Part shown: piece after piece, positions 1-13,201 of the stretch
Layout: every line of letters starts with the position of its first letter
Position numbering within the stretch: the first letter of the stretch is position 1
The notes under the pieces: generated by a model
What the model was told of the DNA's origin: nothing
Seen by the model: only the letters and a program-made list of their open reading frames with translations
Databases searched by the model: none
Position numbers and translations under genes: made by a program
Assembly (NCBI GenBank): GCA_024752435.1
Contig: CP103032.1
Location: forward strand, 1,302,001 to 1,366,000
Source: Allantophomopsis cytisporea
Lineage: Eukaryota; Ascomycota; Leotiomycetes; Phacidiales; Phacidiaceae
Direction of reading: 5' to 3'
Length of the DNA stretch: 64,000 bases

Positions 1-1733
1 AGTCGTAGCGGGGGGTGTAGAGAGAAGAAGTGGTTTGTGTATGTGTACGTAGTGAGTGAGTGAGTGAGAGAGTGAGTGAGAGAGTGAGTGAGAGAGTGAG
101 TGAGAGAGTGAGTGAGAGAGTGAGTGAGAGAGTGAGTGTGTGTGCGGCGGGTGCGTGGAACGGAGAGCAGCAGCAACAGCAGCAGATAAGAGTGTAAAGT
201 AAGATAGAGTCACTTCGTAGGATGGATGTGCTGCGTGTGTGCCCAGGCAGGTGGTTCAAAGTGCGCCCTGGAAGAAAGAAGATGCAGGAACACTAGAATG
301 AGTAGAATGAGTAAGGTAGAATGAGTGCCAGTGTGGTTTACAGTATAATTGATCTTAGCGCGAGTATATATGGTGGTAGTGTTGATGTTGATGTTGATGT
401 AGGTATTGTATTTTCTCTGTGAATCTACCAATGAAGGCGGGGAATTGATACACGTAGACTGACGGGAAGTGGCTGAGGCACGGATGAGGTTAAAAGGAAT
501 GGAAGGGAGAAAAAGGATTTTTGATCTGAGCGTTGGGGCTCTTATCCGACATTGTTTCCCCACAACTCGTAAGGACTGCGTGTGTGCAATGGTGCAAGGA
601 TTGTGAGCAGGTGAGGCAAGGCAAGTTATGTATATACCTGTGTATAAGTACATAGAATATACATACATGGTACATATTTATATAAATAGGTACCTAGCCT
701 TATATATATACTATTATGTACCTACATAAGGTAGGTAGGTAAGGTATGTAGAGAGGTTCAAAGATACATAGAAGCGGAGCGGAACGTGCGCATGAATTTG
801 ATACGCCGCGAAATAATATATTTTATGTACATATATCTACAAAGGAAGATAATCCTGTGGTCGATTAGAATTCTCCACCCATAATCATTATTCTCTTGAA
901 TAAGCTTATGTCGGCTGTTGGATAATCTCCATCGTATAAACTAAGGAGATTTTCCTTACTTCTGGCTTGCTTATATAGCAGTATGTATGTACATACATAT
1001 ATATAGATAAATAAAAGTATAACTGCAATGATGCTATATTCTACTTGTAAGTGTGGAGGATGAAACAACCCGGAAGATGATACTAAGTAATTTGATATGT
1101 GTCTACACTACATAGCTTTAGAAAATAGGGCAGTGTTTCCAACATCTTGCGTATATAACCATTATATCAGAACAATCAACACTTGAAATACAATGACCAC
1201 AAAAAGCTCTGATCCGTTAATGAGGTAACATTCCGATAGGATGGATTGTGGAAGGCCCACGTACGAAATAAGGTGGTATCTTAGGTATGACGGCGTGGAC
1301 GGGTACCATGTTACAACTTACCACTCGTCGATGTCTCGCTTACCTTACTCCGTACCATCACCTCCAAACATCTCCACAACTTTGTCAGGCATATATCATC
1401 ATCACCATAGACCATCTTGTGTGTCTTATGCTTCCAGGCCATAGACACTAACTCTACACTATCTCACCGTTTGAGCACCACTGCTACGGCACTACACACA
1501 ACAGAATTTTTCAACAGACCAGAATATTCATTTAAGTCATATTCGAAGTGACAAACTTAAAAGCCAGGACTTCGTCATCGCTACTACTGGGGTCAATTGC
1601 CCGTTGGACGCCGTCGTCCTCCTACGCAAGACCAATTCCTTATAACGTCAGGCCATTCGTATGCCCTACGAAACCGGGATCTCTGGATGACGAATGGCAA
1701 CATAGGCTCATCGACTGAATCATAAGAGTCATA
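1..1733. other. Intergenic region at the left edge
   Basis: No gene is recognised here. The stretch opens with a minisatellite and continues with AT-rich DNA containing many copies of short words such as TACATA and GTAGG. The open frames in it are low in complexity and resemble no family I know. The last few hundred bases are presumably the promoter and 5' leader of the armadillo gene starting at 1734. Confidence 0.6.
50..140. repeat. 12-bp GA/GT minisatellite
   Basis: About seven head-to-tail copies of the 12-mer AGTGAGTGAGAG run almost without change, then pass into a short GT run and a CAG-like tract (agcagcaacagcagcag) near 166-184. This is a simple-sequence repeat with no coding potential. 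Confidence 0.9.
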
Positions 1734-4700
1734 ATGGCTAGAGGACCGTCGCCACTTCTACTTGTTCAGATCCGCGAACCAAAATCCCGAACAGAACTGA
1801 TCAACGCTTTGAGAGCAGTGAAGAACGATGTTGTTGGCAACGAACAAAGGAAGGAGCTGTGGATTGAATTGGGCATCTTAGAGCCACTTGCGCGACTCAT
1901 AACCACGGACGAATCATCAACAATCCGTAGTGGGAAGCAACATAATGATTACAATACAGGCCTACAGCCACTTGGCGAGGAGGAGGCAATTAAACATCAT
2001 GCTGTCAGCGTCGTTGGGAGTTTGGCACATGGTAGGTGCCTATGCTGGAGCATTTCTCTTGTATTTGCTTTGCTTTATACAAGAATAATCCCCCCAACAT
2101 GAAAGATATAGGTTGCTAATTACGAAACTTACATAGGCGGTCCTTCATTCCTTGGCCCTATAGCCGCAGCAGCGATACTTCCAGCTCTATTCGCTCTCAT
2201 ATGCCCAATCAAAAACCATCCGCAAGTTGTTTTGACAACTTTAAGGACTCTCAGAAATATGGTTGATTCAGCTATGCTGCTTCCAAGCTCAAGCTTAAGT
2301 GGGCCGAGTTTGAGTTTATTTGCAGAGCATCTATTCTCCAAAAATAACATATCTTCGTTGTGTACACTGATCTCGCAGAAATCGGCGAAATATATTGTTC
2401 AAGGCCAGATTTCCTTGGCAGCGTCATTGATCAGTCGTCTTTGCCAGGAGGAACGTCAGCAGATGTGGTTAACAAAACATGGAGTCCTAGATGCTCTTGC
2501 AGCACGATTGGCATCTGCAGTTGTTGCTGGTGGCTGCGTCGTTCCAGGAGCTGATATCATAGCTCGAAGAGAAGGGCTTGAAGCGGACTTCCCTCTACCT
2601 GCTCCATCAGGAATTGATATGCCATCCATTCTCGAGGCAATTACTGTCATAGTTTCAAGTTCCGAATATCGAGCTTGTCGATTGCTTTACTCCCCCGCCA
2701 TCCTAGCTGTACTGCCACCAACCCAGTTCTCAGAATTCGAGGTCAACGCATCAACACGTGCAGCTTGGAATGCTTACAATGCATCAGGTCTTGCAGCTCG
2801 ACAGTCCCAACTCAACGCTATTGATTCTTTATTACCACATATGCCAATACAGCACATCAAAAGCGCTTCAACACATGCTTTCCCTCCCTTGGGTTCGTCG
2901 GGCTCACGGGAAAACCTCACACAATTGACAGGTGTTAGTTTGGGAAAAAGTTCCCCTACTCCGAAATCTCCCTGGGCGGAAGCTTTCTCAGCCCAAAGCA
3001 TCGGATTCATCCGTGATGATATAGATGAGGAAATAGAAAGCCCTCTGATTGCATGGCTCTTCTATCTTTTAAGGTCAAGCAATGGATTAGAGTGCCTAAT
3101 GGCTGCTAATCTGTTGACACTATTGTACAAGGCTGGTCTGACAAATCAGTCAAGGGAGACTGCTTTGGGGCTTCTTGTTGTACCGATTTTAGCCCAGTTA
3201 CTTGATGAGGAATCTTACTCGGAGAAGTCGCAACCCAGAGATCCTCTGGATAGAGTAGAAGACTTGACTAAAAAGTGGACGATTGAAGAGGTGACTCCTG
3301 CAGTACTAGCTTCACTCGTTACAGACAGTGAATACCTTCAGAAAGCCGCTCACGATGCTAAATTCATCACGCGATTATCGAAAATGATCAAAGTTGCCTA
3401 TGATCCTGTCATTGAAACATCGCAAAGTCACTTATGGTCTCCTATACCACGCAATGGCTCAAATCTAGAAGTCATTGAGACAACCTCGGTGTCACGCCTT
3501 GGACCTCCCGGTGCGTCACCACTGCTGGTACACAAACTGAAAGTCCGCGAAAGCGTGCTTAAAGCTATCGCTGCTCTTGCAACACTCAAGGATGAATATC
3601 GAAAGCTTTTTGCTGAAAATGGAGTCGTGCCATACGTTGTTGAGTCACTACGCCCTCGTCCGAAGAAACCGACTCCCAAGCCTACTGATGACCCTGAAAA
3701 GCCGAACACAAACCAGGAGGATGAATCCGGACAAACTGAATATGGTACAAATCCTACCTCAGTTTTGATGGCAGCATGCGGGGCTGTTCGTGCACTTTCA
3801 AGGTCAACATTTCTTTTACGGACAACACTTGTTGATGATGGCGTGGCATTACCATTGTATCGTCTGCTTCAACACACTGATGTAGAAGTCCAGATTGACG
3901 CGACAGCTGCCGTTTGTAATCTTGTTATAGAATTTAGTCCAATGCGAGAGGTGAGTAACGGAACATTCAACTCCAAACTCTTACATATTATAGCTATGCT
4001 GACCGTAAGATAGACCATTGCCAAAGCAGGTGTGCTCAAAGTTCTCTGCGAACATGCCCATTCCATGAATGCAAAACTACGATTGAATGCTCTTTGGGCA
4101 TTGAAACATCTGGTTCTTGCCGCAGGAAACGATGTCAAGAAGTCATGTCTTGAAGAGCTAGGACAGGGTTGGCTGGTTCAACTGATATGTGATGATACCG
4201 AGGATGACGCTTTGTTGTCCAGCAAGATAAAATGGGAGCCAATTGAGAAGCCCGAGCTCGACTTTGAAGGAGATGAGACTATGGGCATTACCTATCCAGA
4301 TACTCGCTTTGACTCGAAAGCCACTGATGTTTCCGGCCTCGTCGGTCGGATGAGTAACGATAGCAGCATTATCGACAACCATCCAACTACGCAGCTACCA
4401 GCAAGTAGGAGCCGATATAACTTCCGCGCAAGCGCACGCCTTGCTGAACTGCGGGATGCAGAGCTAAATCCAGTGAGAAGGGCTCGGAAAGACGATGTTG
4501 CAGTACAAGAGCAGGGTCTCGATTTCATCAGAAATCTTATTGGCGGTGGTCATCATGAAAGCAGCTCCAGCACACCGGAGATGATTAATTACCTTTTTGA
4601 TACCCTTGGGCAGGATCGTGTATTTGAAATCCTCGATTCGAAGCTGCAACCCAAGGTGACAAAACGTCGAGACAAGCGCGCTGGTTCTGGCGGCGAGGCT

Positions 4701-5054
4701 CGAGTGATTCCTGCATCTCCCGAGATCTTAGCTGCAGTCGGGTGTATTCTCGTGCACATGGCAGCAAGCGTTCCCCAGCATCGGCAGTTGATCATTGCTC
4801 AAACAGACATGTTAAGGCATTTGGTTCCGTTGTTTAACCACCACAGCAAAGACGTTCGTATGTCTCTATGTTGGCTATGCATCAATTTGACTTGGATGGA
4901 TGATGAAGCAGATCATACAAGCTGTGCGCAGCGATCCTACGAATTAAAAAAATTGGGGTTCCTGTCAAAACTTGAAAGCTTGGAGCTAGATCCAGAGTTG
5001 GACATAAGAGAGAGAGTAAAGACCGCAATCTGGCAAATGAAACAAGGGTACTGA
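1734..5054 (+). CDS. vid28: GID/CTLH ubiquitin ligase armadillo subunit (VID28/GID5, ARMC8-like)
   Basis: Predicted 1050-aa protein from three exons, 1734-2031, 2137-3950 and 4014-5054, with GT-AG introns of 105 and 63 nt; the first intron has a GCTAAT branch-like motif. The family recruits substrates in the GID/CTLH E3 complex that degrades gluconeogenic enzymes such as Fbp1 after glucose return. Evidence is the match to ARMC8/Vid28 along the whole chain. The N-terminus has the ALRAVKNDVVGNEQRK helix, like the family's repeat of the form KNAVIGNNKQK. The first splice joins VVGSLAH to GGPSFLGP. Near the C-terminus are LRLNALWALKHLVLAA and CWLCINLTW, again as in ARMC8. Helical armadillo repeats dominate, with a charged, Pro-rich loop near residues 575-600 and a long variable insert around residues 730-800. 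Yeast Vid28 is 921 aa, so this is a normal fungal size. The downstream neighbour is convergent. Confidence 0.88.
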
Positions 5055-5519
5055 TGAAAGCACACGTGGAATAGAGTATGCCTAATGAAACGGGAGTTGC
5101 TTGATATCAAATGAGCAGATCAGCGGCATATTCATATTTGCTACTGTATGGTTTTGGATGAATGTATGATATATGATGAAGGCCGTACTTTCCCACTGCT
5201 ATGCAGTTTGTGCTAGTACATATTAATAGTTGGAGGTTGAGAATCATTCTAAACTTTACTATCGCCGATCGTGAGGCAATATGAATACGAATGCTTGAAG
5301 GGCTCTGCTGTAATGAGTGACCGGCAGGGCAGGCTTCGGAAGCATGTCTATGGAACACAACAATTATTATCTTGAGAATGATATGCACTACTACTAAAGC
5401 ACATGTATACAATCATATTTCATTGCAACTCAATACAACTAAATAATGCTTTATATCTATTTGTCTTGATACATTTGGTCTGGCTATCTATGATGATGCG
5501 AACAGCAAGTTCTGATAGT
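5055..5519. other. Convergent 3' intergenic spacer
   Basis: Both flanking genes end here, so the spacer should hold two 3' UTRs and polyadenylation sites. No gene, repeat or RNA is recognised. Confidence 0.6.
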
Positions 5520-6667
5520 TTAGGCACCTACAGCCTTCAAACTGTTAACCGTATCAACGATGCTAGACTCTAAATCTATGAACTTGATACCAAGGATCTC
5601 TTTCACCTGTGAGTTATCAAACTTGAAGAGTCCTTCCTTGGGATAATCGCCACCTTTGACTTCTGGACCTGGGACTTTGTCTTTATATTCGGGAAAGTTT
5701 TTGGCCACAACTTGAGCGATTTCTCTGTTGCTAAATGTGCCGGCGGGAATGAAGAATCTTTTGTTCGCAGCAGCAGGAACCTCGATAGCCTTGACGTGGG
5801 CAAGGGCAACATCACGGACATCGACCCACAAGAATGTTCCCGTTTCAGGAATCTCGGTCTTGAACTGTCCAGTGATTATGTTTCGAATACGTTGGTTTGA
5901 GGTGTTAAGCGCATCGAGGGAGTTGAGGTAACTGACAACTGGTCCAAAAACTAAAGGAGGGTTGATAGTTGCAAGGACAAAGTTTGGCTTCTCATCTTCA
6001 ACGAACTTCCAAGCGGCCCTTTCCGCAAGGGTCTTCGAAGCTATGATTCCACATTAGTACAGGCTACCTATGCATGAGATAAGAAACAAATCACCTCTGT
6101 AGCCGTTGCTAGGGTTCAAAACTGCTTCCTCCTCTGTAATGGGGTTCCAATCCGCTTCAGTGTAGGTGTGGTCCCAGCTATTGCCCTTATCCGCGTTCAC
6201 GATTGAAGCAAACGAGGATGTTATCACAACATGTCTGACAGTCGGGGCATTCTTCTTGATTGCCTTCAAAATACCAGTTGTTCCAATGATAGCAGGATCC
6301 AAAAGGTCCTTTTTGATTTTGCTAGGCTCAGTATTGAAGTGGAACGGACTGGCTGTATGGATTACCGCCTCAAATGGCGGATCACTTTTGACAGCGTGCT
6401 CAAAAGCTCCCTCCTGGGCGATATCCTCTACAATCGCAAAGTCGAGCTTCTCCTTTCCAATACCGGGATGGGCCGCTTCTATCTTATCAGCTTTGTCCTG
6501 CGAGCGCACAGTTGTGACCACAGAATGACCATGCTTGAGTAGAATATCGAGGACGTGCGCAGCAATGAAACCACTTCCACCTGATATCGCAATTCAGTAT
6601 CAATTCAGTATTACAGAATTAAGAACAGGTGTGGGGTCGACTTACCTGTGAGAAGTACGCGAGTCAT
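5520..6667 (-). CDS. NAD(P)H-dependent extended-SDR reductase (Gre2 / cinnamyl-alcohol dehydrogenase-like)
   Basis: Predicted 342-aa protein from three exons read right to left: 6667-6646 (22 nt), 6580-6095 and 6040-5520. The short first exon encodes MTRVLLT; splicing completes the Rossmann motif TGGSGFIAAHV that binds NAD(P)H. The second junction restores YRASK, the catalytic YxxxK of SDR enzymes. The conserved HTASPF and the upstream serine segment VITSSFAS fit the Gre2/dihydroflavonol-reductase branch. These enzymes reduce aldehydes and ketones such as methylglyoxal or 3-methylbutanal, usually in the cytosol; the actual substrate cannot be told. The C-terminal part (FLWVDVRDVALAHVKA) is also typical. 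Length equals that of Gre2 (342 aa). The gene is convergent with the armadillo gene, with about 465 bp between stop codons. Confidence 0.9.
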
Positions 6668-7709
6668 AGTACTGAGTTTAAGTGTACAACAGCGGGGTTG
6701 GCTTGTCTATTATAGATATTTTGAGCTTGACAAATATTAAGTATGATGTTGCTTGCGTTGATTGCGTTAAGAGATATTTATTAGGAGCAGATTTGAAGGA
6801 ACATGTGTGGTTATATATCTAGTTTTTAAGATAAAGACTAAGTCATCATGATTACCATGATGCCCAGCAATCACATCAGAGATACGCAAAACGCCATTGC
6901 TGATCGAATCACGGGCGCGCATTTAATCATAGTTGTGGACGATGTCACCATGTTTATGCACGCAATAGATTACTAATAAACCGCACTCTTAGCTAACAAA
7001 GTCCTATCGTCACGAACGCCTTAATCCCGATTTTTTAACACCGACAAATGCAAAGTCCGCATGTATCATGGATATGACTATCAATCTTTTAGCACAATGA
7101 CAGCAGAGTCATACAATCTTGGACTGCACAAAAATGGTACAGCAAAGCAGAGAAGAACACACATAGGTGGCTACGAAAATGAAGTCAGATTCGTCAAAGG
7201 GGCGAGAGCACGAGAGTTATGTTATGTTATGTTATTGCACGGATTCTGGCTGTATATCTAGGATTGAGGACAGTGCAACGAATGACACGGAGATAAACTT
7301 AAGGATGGAGAAAAAGAGTTGAAGCGAAGCTCATCAATTATCGATAACGCTAACACTACCCACTCTATTTGTGAGAGTTCATGATATGAACCCGTGAAGA
7401 CAATCCTTACTTGTCCAATACAACATTCATAACAGCCTACTTCTCTGTACACACCGGCAGAAACAAACCCCCCGCCCCCCCCAAAAAATACAAGAACAAA
7501 ATAACGCCGTCGCAATGCCACCTATCTGCTTGAGCCAGCTACCGAAAGTAGTACCATGTCTGAACTGTGAAATATAAGAATAATGGACCTCTTGCTGTCC
7601 ATGTAGGATATATCATGCTACGCAGTGCCAATGCAGGATTCGCCATATATATGAATGCAATGAAACGATGCTGCGCTCCTTCCCATCCTCCAACTCCCCA
7701 TAGCTTAAC
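6668..7709. other. Intergenic region: reductase promoter and phosphatase 3' side
   Basis: No gene is recognised. The right-hand half (about 7440-7490) has a C-rich and A-rich run, and several short AT-rich open frames look random. The reductase promoter should lie just right of 6667. Confidence 0.55.
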
Positions 7710-10485
7710 TCATGAACGTCGTCCATCTCCCGTCCGAGTCACCTCGCTGCCGCTTCTCTCTCGCGTCCTACCCGAACCCGTCTTTTGGTGAGCGATCCAC
7801 TCGAGCACTGTCTCGTAACATAGCACAAACTGCCTCAAGCTCTGAACCATGCTCAGCCTTTGTCCTCTGAAATCCTCCACGACTTTCTCAACAAGATCAA
7901 TTTCATCGTTAAAGACCCAATCATCCTCCGCCTTCTTCTGACCCTTGGCCATATAGTCACTCTTGTCGTTCGAAGCGCTCTCAGCCTCCATGGGCGTAAC
8001 ACCGGACTTCTGCTCCCTTCGTTGGCGCTTGAGCATATCAATGACCGAATCGACAGTGCAGAAAGTACCTGTGCGTCCACATCCAGCACTACAGTGAACT
8101 AAAACTGGTCGAACATGATCAGCAGGCTCCGGATCCTCTTGGCGGGTGGTCTTATCCGGTGAGCTTGCCGCACGCTGAAGCGCATTGCATTGTTCGACCA
8201 ACCCCAGGAGATGGCTTGGTTGTGCGGGAGCACCAAAGTCTGGCCATGATGAGTAATGAAGCTGTGTAATCTCTCTCATCGGTTGGAATGGATGATTGTT
8301 GTGGCTGAGCGTAAATTTTCTCACAATAACATGTGGTGATTCGGACACTCCTGGAGTGGGAGTGGGAGAATCTCCACTAGTAGCAGCGCGAGGTCTCCCT
8401 TGTTCCACGACCCTACCGAGAGGCCCAGAAGCCTTCCGGTCTGAATGTCGAGATTTGCTAAGATCAAGGGACACCTTCTTCTCAGATATGGCCTTTAGCC
8501 TGAAAGAGCCAAATTCTCTACCGGTCCAGTAAGGATGACATTTCAGTTGGCCGCCCTCAGACTCTGCCGTCAGCATTACAATTACTCGAACATCCTGATC
8601 CCAAATAACGCTCCAGAAGTCCTAAGGGAACAAGTTAATAACTGTTCATCTCACATTGGGAGTGGTGCGATGAAATACGACTTACCTCATATGTGGCGGG
8701 GAGAGGGCCCTGAGAAGCGATATATCTTTTATTGCTCCAGGATGCTTTGATGTGACTAGCATTCACATAATCACAGTCATTACCGCGTCCCTGAAGCTTG
8801 ACTCTTGCATGCTCGAAGGGCCAAATGTTATTGTATCGGTTCTTCCCACCCTTTTCAAATCCAGCTATCTGGACATTCTTGGTAGCATTTGGCCCAGGTG
8901 TGCCGTAAGACACATGGCCAGAGAGAGCTTGTTCCATTCTAGATTTTTCGGCCTTTTCGATATGCAGGAACTTATCCGAGACGAGACCACCGTGGTCAGC
9001 TTTCGCAGAAGCCTCCTGTAGCCACTTTGGAAGATAGTCTTGGTTCTGCGAGTCGAATTCAGGGGGACACTTGATATCCATCCGTCCAACACCACCGACC
9101 AGATCCATGTTCTGTCGAATGTTGCTGAAGAACGGATTGGCTGGCTTATCCGTAGACGGCATCATGCAACCTCCAGCCACAGGTGCCACATCTGGGCCTG
9201 AGTTCAGTGAGAGATTCTTTTTTCCTGACTGGATCTCCAAGCTTGTTCTCCGATCAATGAAGTCTGGAAATTCTTTGGAGAACGCCGCGAAGCCGCCACG
9301 AACTATGTAGCTGTTTCCCTTCCAGCCTTCATTGGTGAATTTCTTGAAGGTGTTGACAGCCGACACCGCATCCTTTTTGTCGGAGGAAGAGGCATCATAT
9401 ACCACAATATACTTGCAAAGTCTCCACTGATCGAACCTTGCCTTCTTCTCCTCATCGCTATTGAAAGTGTCACTCAATTTCGCAAGGTTGAAAGAAGGAC
9501 GCTTCAATAAGGTCGTGGGAATGCAGAGGTTGAGGGCATCTCTAATGCGTGAACTTGAGTATTGAGGGAAAACTCTCAAGTCGAGCAGGAGATATTCGGC
9601 ACTGTCCATAGTCTCAAGCATCTCTTTCAGCTGTAATGGAGCCACCATTGTCGGCGTGTCTTCGAGTGATGACGGCAAGGTCTCAGCACGAATGTGGTTA
9701 GTTTGCTTTGGAGCCAACCGATTTGGCGAGGGCGGATCGGCACCCTTTGGAGGCAGGGAGAGTCTCGGATGCCTCTCGCCAAGATGTGCTATGTCATTGC
9801 GAAAGATCGATGGTGGTCCTCGAGAATCCGAGAAGCCAGCGGGAGATTCTTGTCTCGGCATATCAAAGAACGAAGGTGCGTTTGCGGATGCCCCCGAAGT
9901 GCGCTTGGAATCTGCAGATACATATGCGGAGTCACGCCCCCCCTCACGATCTAAATCCATGCGGTCTTTTGAGGGATCTTTGAAAGATCCTTTTGACTTC
10001 GGTGATATAACGCCACTGTCGGATCGCATGCCTTTGCGTGGCTCCCTAGGCTGTAATGAGATGGAGCCCGGAGTAGATGCGAAGTGAGAGAGGTTTCCAT
10101 GGCCGAGATTAAAACCATTGTTGTGTTCTGTCTGTCTTCTGAACGCTTCAAAGTCGGGATTAGAATCCAAGGGTAGATGCATAGGGGAAGGGGCGGCAAA
10201 TGATCGTATGGAGGAGGTAGGTGGACTCCAATTATCCTTTGGCAAGACTCCCGAGTCCCTTGGGTCGCTGTCGGGATTCACGATCAGGCCAAAATAGTTG
10301 GGGCTGGGTGTTCGCACTTCACTTTGCTGAATAGCGGGTGAACGCATGCTAGCAGACTGTGAAATTGACTGCCCAGCGAGCACTGGCGCGCGAGACATTG
10401 TTGAAGATGGTCTAGGTGCATGTATTGGCGTGTGCGAATGAACGTGTTCGTGGGTCTGAGGAGACGGTCTCGTAGCAGTCTTCAT
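7710..10485 (-). CDS. Protein tyrosine phosphatase with N-terminal rhodanese domain (Pyp1/Pyp2, Ptp2/Ptp3 type)
   Basis: Predicted 903-aa protein from two exons, 10485-8686 and 8621-7710, with one 64-nt intron inside the phosphatase domain after GPLPATYE. Residues 1 to about 290 are Ser/Pro-rich and probably disordered. A rhodanese/Cdc25-like fold lies at about 295-425 (LLLDLRVFPQYSSSRI). The classical PTP domain follows from about 540 with KNRYNNIWPFEHARV, YVNASHI, the WPD loop (SSWPDFGAP) and the signature HCSAGCGRTGT. The nucleophile is about Cys777 and the phosphate-binding Arg about 783. Family members dephosphorylate stress and cell-wall MAP kinases. The rhodanese part lacks an evident catalytic Cys (DASSSDKK), so it probably docks the kinase rather than acting. 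The frame stays open about 138 codons upstream; I chose the Met of MKTATRPS because the extra sequence is low-complexity. Confidence 0.92.
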
Positions 10486-10802
10486 TCTGTGGGCGATGTC
10501 TTGGATATGAAGGGTAAAGTGATAACAGGAACGAAGGAACAGAGGTGGAGGGGGAGAGGGAAGGGGAGAGGAGGAAAAGTCGTTCTCGTTGTCGTCGTCG
10601 TCGCCTGGAGTATTTACAGGCAAGCACAATGATCTCTTGTTGTGGATTGAGTGGGGGAAAAGAAGGAATTTATCTCGAAGGTGGCGTGAATGGAGTAGTG
10701 GTGGAAGATCGGTTATTGTGTTGCATCCATGGTTGCGATATTCGTTGGAAGGAGAGGAAATATAGAAACGGAGAAGATAACGATAAAGGCTTTGGGTAGT
10801 AA

Positions 10803-10823
10803 GTAGGTAGGTAGGTAGGTAGG
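10803..10823. repeat. (GTAG)n microsatellite
   Basis: Five tandem GTAG tetranucleotides lie in the presumed leader of the phosphatase gene. Confidence 0.85.
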
Positions 10824-11097
10824 ATTGTCTTGGGTTGGTGGTGGTGGATTTTTTTTCCTGGACAGCAGCGACGTCAGAATGGTTCGGAAATGTTCGCACT
10901 GGTCAAGCGGTCGTTTTCGCTCACCCTTCTTAAAATAAAGCGTGGATAGCGGTTGAGAGGATGAGCAGCAGATGAATGTTTGTTGAATGAGCGGTCTTTG
11001 ATGGACCGTTTTTCTGATATCTTCTGGAAGGCTTTGTCTCTTTTCCTTTCCCTTTGCTTTTCGGATGGTGAGTAGGTAGTGTTTTGAGTGTGTTGTG

Positions 11098-11114
11098 TGA
11101 AGAGAGAAGAGAGA

Positions 11115-11151
<37 letters not shown>
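11098..11151. repeat. Purine GA microsatellite
   Basis: GAAGAGA repeats pass into a pure (GA) run of about 24 bp. The strand is all purine and forms one of several such tracts in this gene-poor interval. Confidence 0.9.
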
Positions 11152-11154
<3 letters not shown>

Positions 11155-11845
11155 TGAGTGTGTGTGGATGGTGGTGGTGATGTTCGAAATTGAAGATGAC
11201 AATGATGCTGCGTGTGTGGATGAAGGAAGGGTGTGTAAGTGGGTGGAGTGCGGGATGTGAGTGTGAGTGAGTGTTTGTGTTTATCAAGTGTGGGTGGGTG
11301 GATGGGTGGGCGTGTTGCGTTATGTGCTGGACTGCGTAGTGTGCGCGTGTATGTTCTTTTTTTAATAAGAAAAAAAAAAAAAGAGCGGAGCAGGTGAATT
11401 TGAGTGAACAAAGTCGATTCGAGTCGAGTCGAGTCAAGTCTATGCGAGCATTGCTTAGCCACGCCTTCTTCTACTATGGATGTATGTATTTGTGCGCGCT
11501 GTGTAAGTAGGTAAGGTATTTAGATGGGTGGTATATTGTGTGTTGTTGTATGTTGTGTGTGGAGTGCCAGTAAGTAAGGTAGTGGTACTAGAGTAGTAGA
11601 GTAGTGACAGGTCGCTCTGTCTAGTATCGGACTACAAGATCGATCACCCAAACCCACAAAGACTACATAACTATACCTCAATATTAATAATACCATTCCA
11701 ACGTCCTCAACACTACATTACTTGTTTGTTATACGGAACTGAACTTACTCTTGTTCCCCTACTAATCATATTGACCCCTCTTGATATCAAGTCGGTAGCC
11801 TTTTTCAATCTTTTCTTTGCTGCTGGCTGTTAACTCTATTCCACT

Positions 11846-11874
11846 CTACTACTACTACTACTACTACTACTACT
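11846..11874. repeat. (CTA)n trinucleotide repeat
   Basis: About nine to ten tandem CTA units in non-coding DNA. Confidence 0.9.
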
Positions 11875-13179
11875 CTACTCTATAGACTCTACCCTACCCT
11901 ATGTACATTAGGGACTTGCTCTCTTCCGTAGTGCAGCAAGTCTTAGATTCGAAGGGGTCCTACCTACACCACCACACTCACGCATTACGCACAGTAAACA
12001 TACCAGTAGTAAGCGTAGGGGTAGGATGACGGAGTTTACATATTGGGAAAAGATCATCGCTCCAGCGGCTGCCTTATGCCATTCGCTTGGTGCTTGACTG
12101 TTGTTTGCCGCAGTGGTTGCTTGATATTCATTAGAGGGGGAGAGAGAGGGAGAGGGAGAGAGAGAGGCTGGACTTGGAATACCAAAGAAGCGTTTCCATG
12201 AGCAGAGCCTCGAAAAGCATATCCGCCATGCTTTTCTGAAGATGCGCTTCTCATTCGACTTCCCTTCATTCCACCCAACTCATCGTTCATCAGTATCGTC
12301 ACCTTCCATTCCCATTGACATTACCGTCGTCATCGAGGTGAGGCGTGGCGAGGCGAAGTAATGCTTAGGTAATCAATGAATACCTAGTTGATTGAAGTCA
12401 CATTCACAGTCTTCTCGAGGCTTTCTTTGATGGCCTTCATGTTCTAGATCAGAGGCTCGCCCTGAAGTACCAAGATGGACATATATATATGTATTATATA
12501 TATACATATGTATTCCTAGTGGGATTAATGTATACGCGTTGCCTCGTGATCAATTCTACAGGGACCACAAGAGCAAGGGGCGTATAGTCTTCTTTTTCTC
12601 TTGTTCCTTTTCTCTAATGCTAAAAAACTGAGATTAATAAAAGAATCGTTTTTTTCGTAGAGGAAAGTACTAGTGATTGAGGACAAAGTGAGAAAAATAC
12701 AATCGAAGTGAAAGTAGTGAGTGACAAAGATGCAGGTGAAGGTGATGTATTTAGGATAGAAATGCTAAGGGACCTTGATTTCACTCAATACTCTATTCTA
12801 CAATAGTACATAATCTATACTGCAAAGGATGGGTTTCTTGTTGGAACTTACGGTATGGCTAGTACATACATACAGGGTTAGGGTAGTGCATGTAGATGGT
12901 GGCGTCCCTGATAACTACGTCATCATACTCCCACTATGACCCACCCCCTCTCCCACCCCTGTTATGGTTGGTCTAGAAGCAAACCCCCCTGTCTCTCGCA
13001 ATCAACCTGTCAAGGCATCACCGCTTTAGGAATGGCGCAGCGATAATGCACAGGTGCGGCACCCGACTTACTGCATTGGCACAAGGCAAAAATCCCATTC
13101 CGTTTATTAATAATACTCCTCGCATTGAATTAGGCAGGTATGTAGAGTTGTATATATCATACACACATACATACGCACA

Positions 13180-13201
13180 CATATATATATATATATATAT
13201 T
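13180..13201. repeat. (AT)n dinucleotide run
   Basis: Eleven AT units follow an ACACATAC-rich stretch. Confidence 0.9.

Noticed and set aside
5712..6542. Plus-strand open frames opposite the reductase
   Set aside because: Shadows of the minus-strand gene; they lack any family motif.
10713..11462. 249-codon and overlapping minus-strand open frames upstream of the phosphatase
   Set aside because: They translate microsatellites (runs of Ser-Leu, Thr-His). Overlapping frames are equally open, so there is no coding signal.
12875..12892. Telomere-like GGTTAGGGT
   Set aside because: Only one and a half TTAGGG units inside a unique sequence; no array and no sign of an end.
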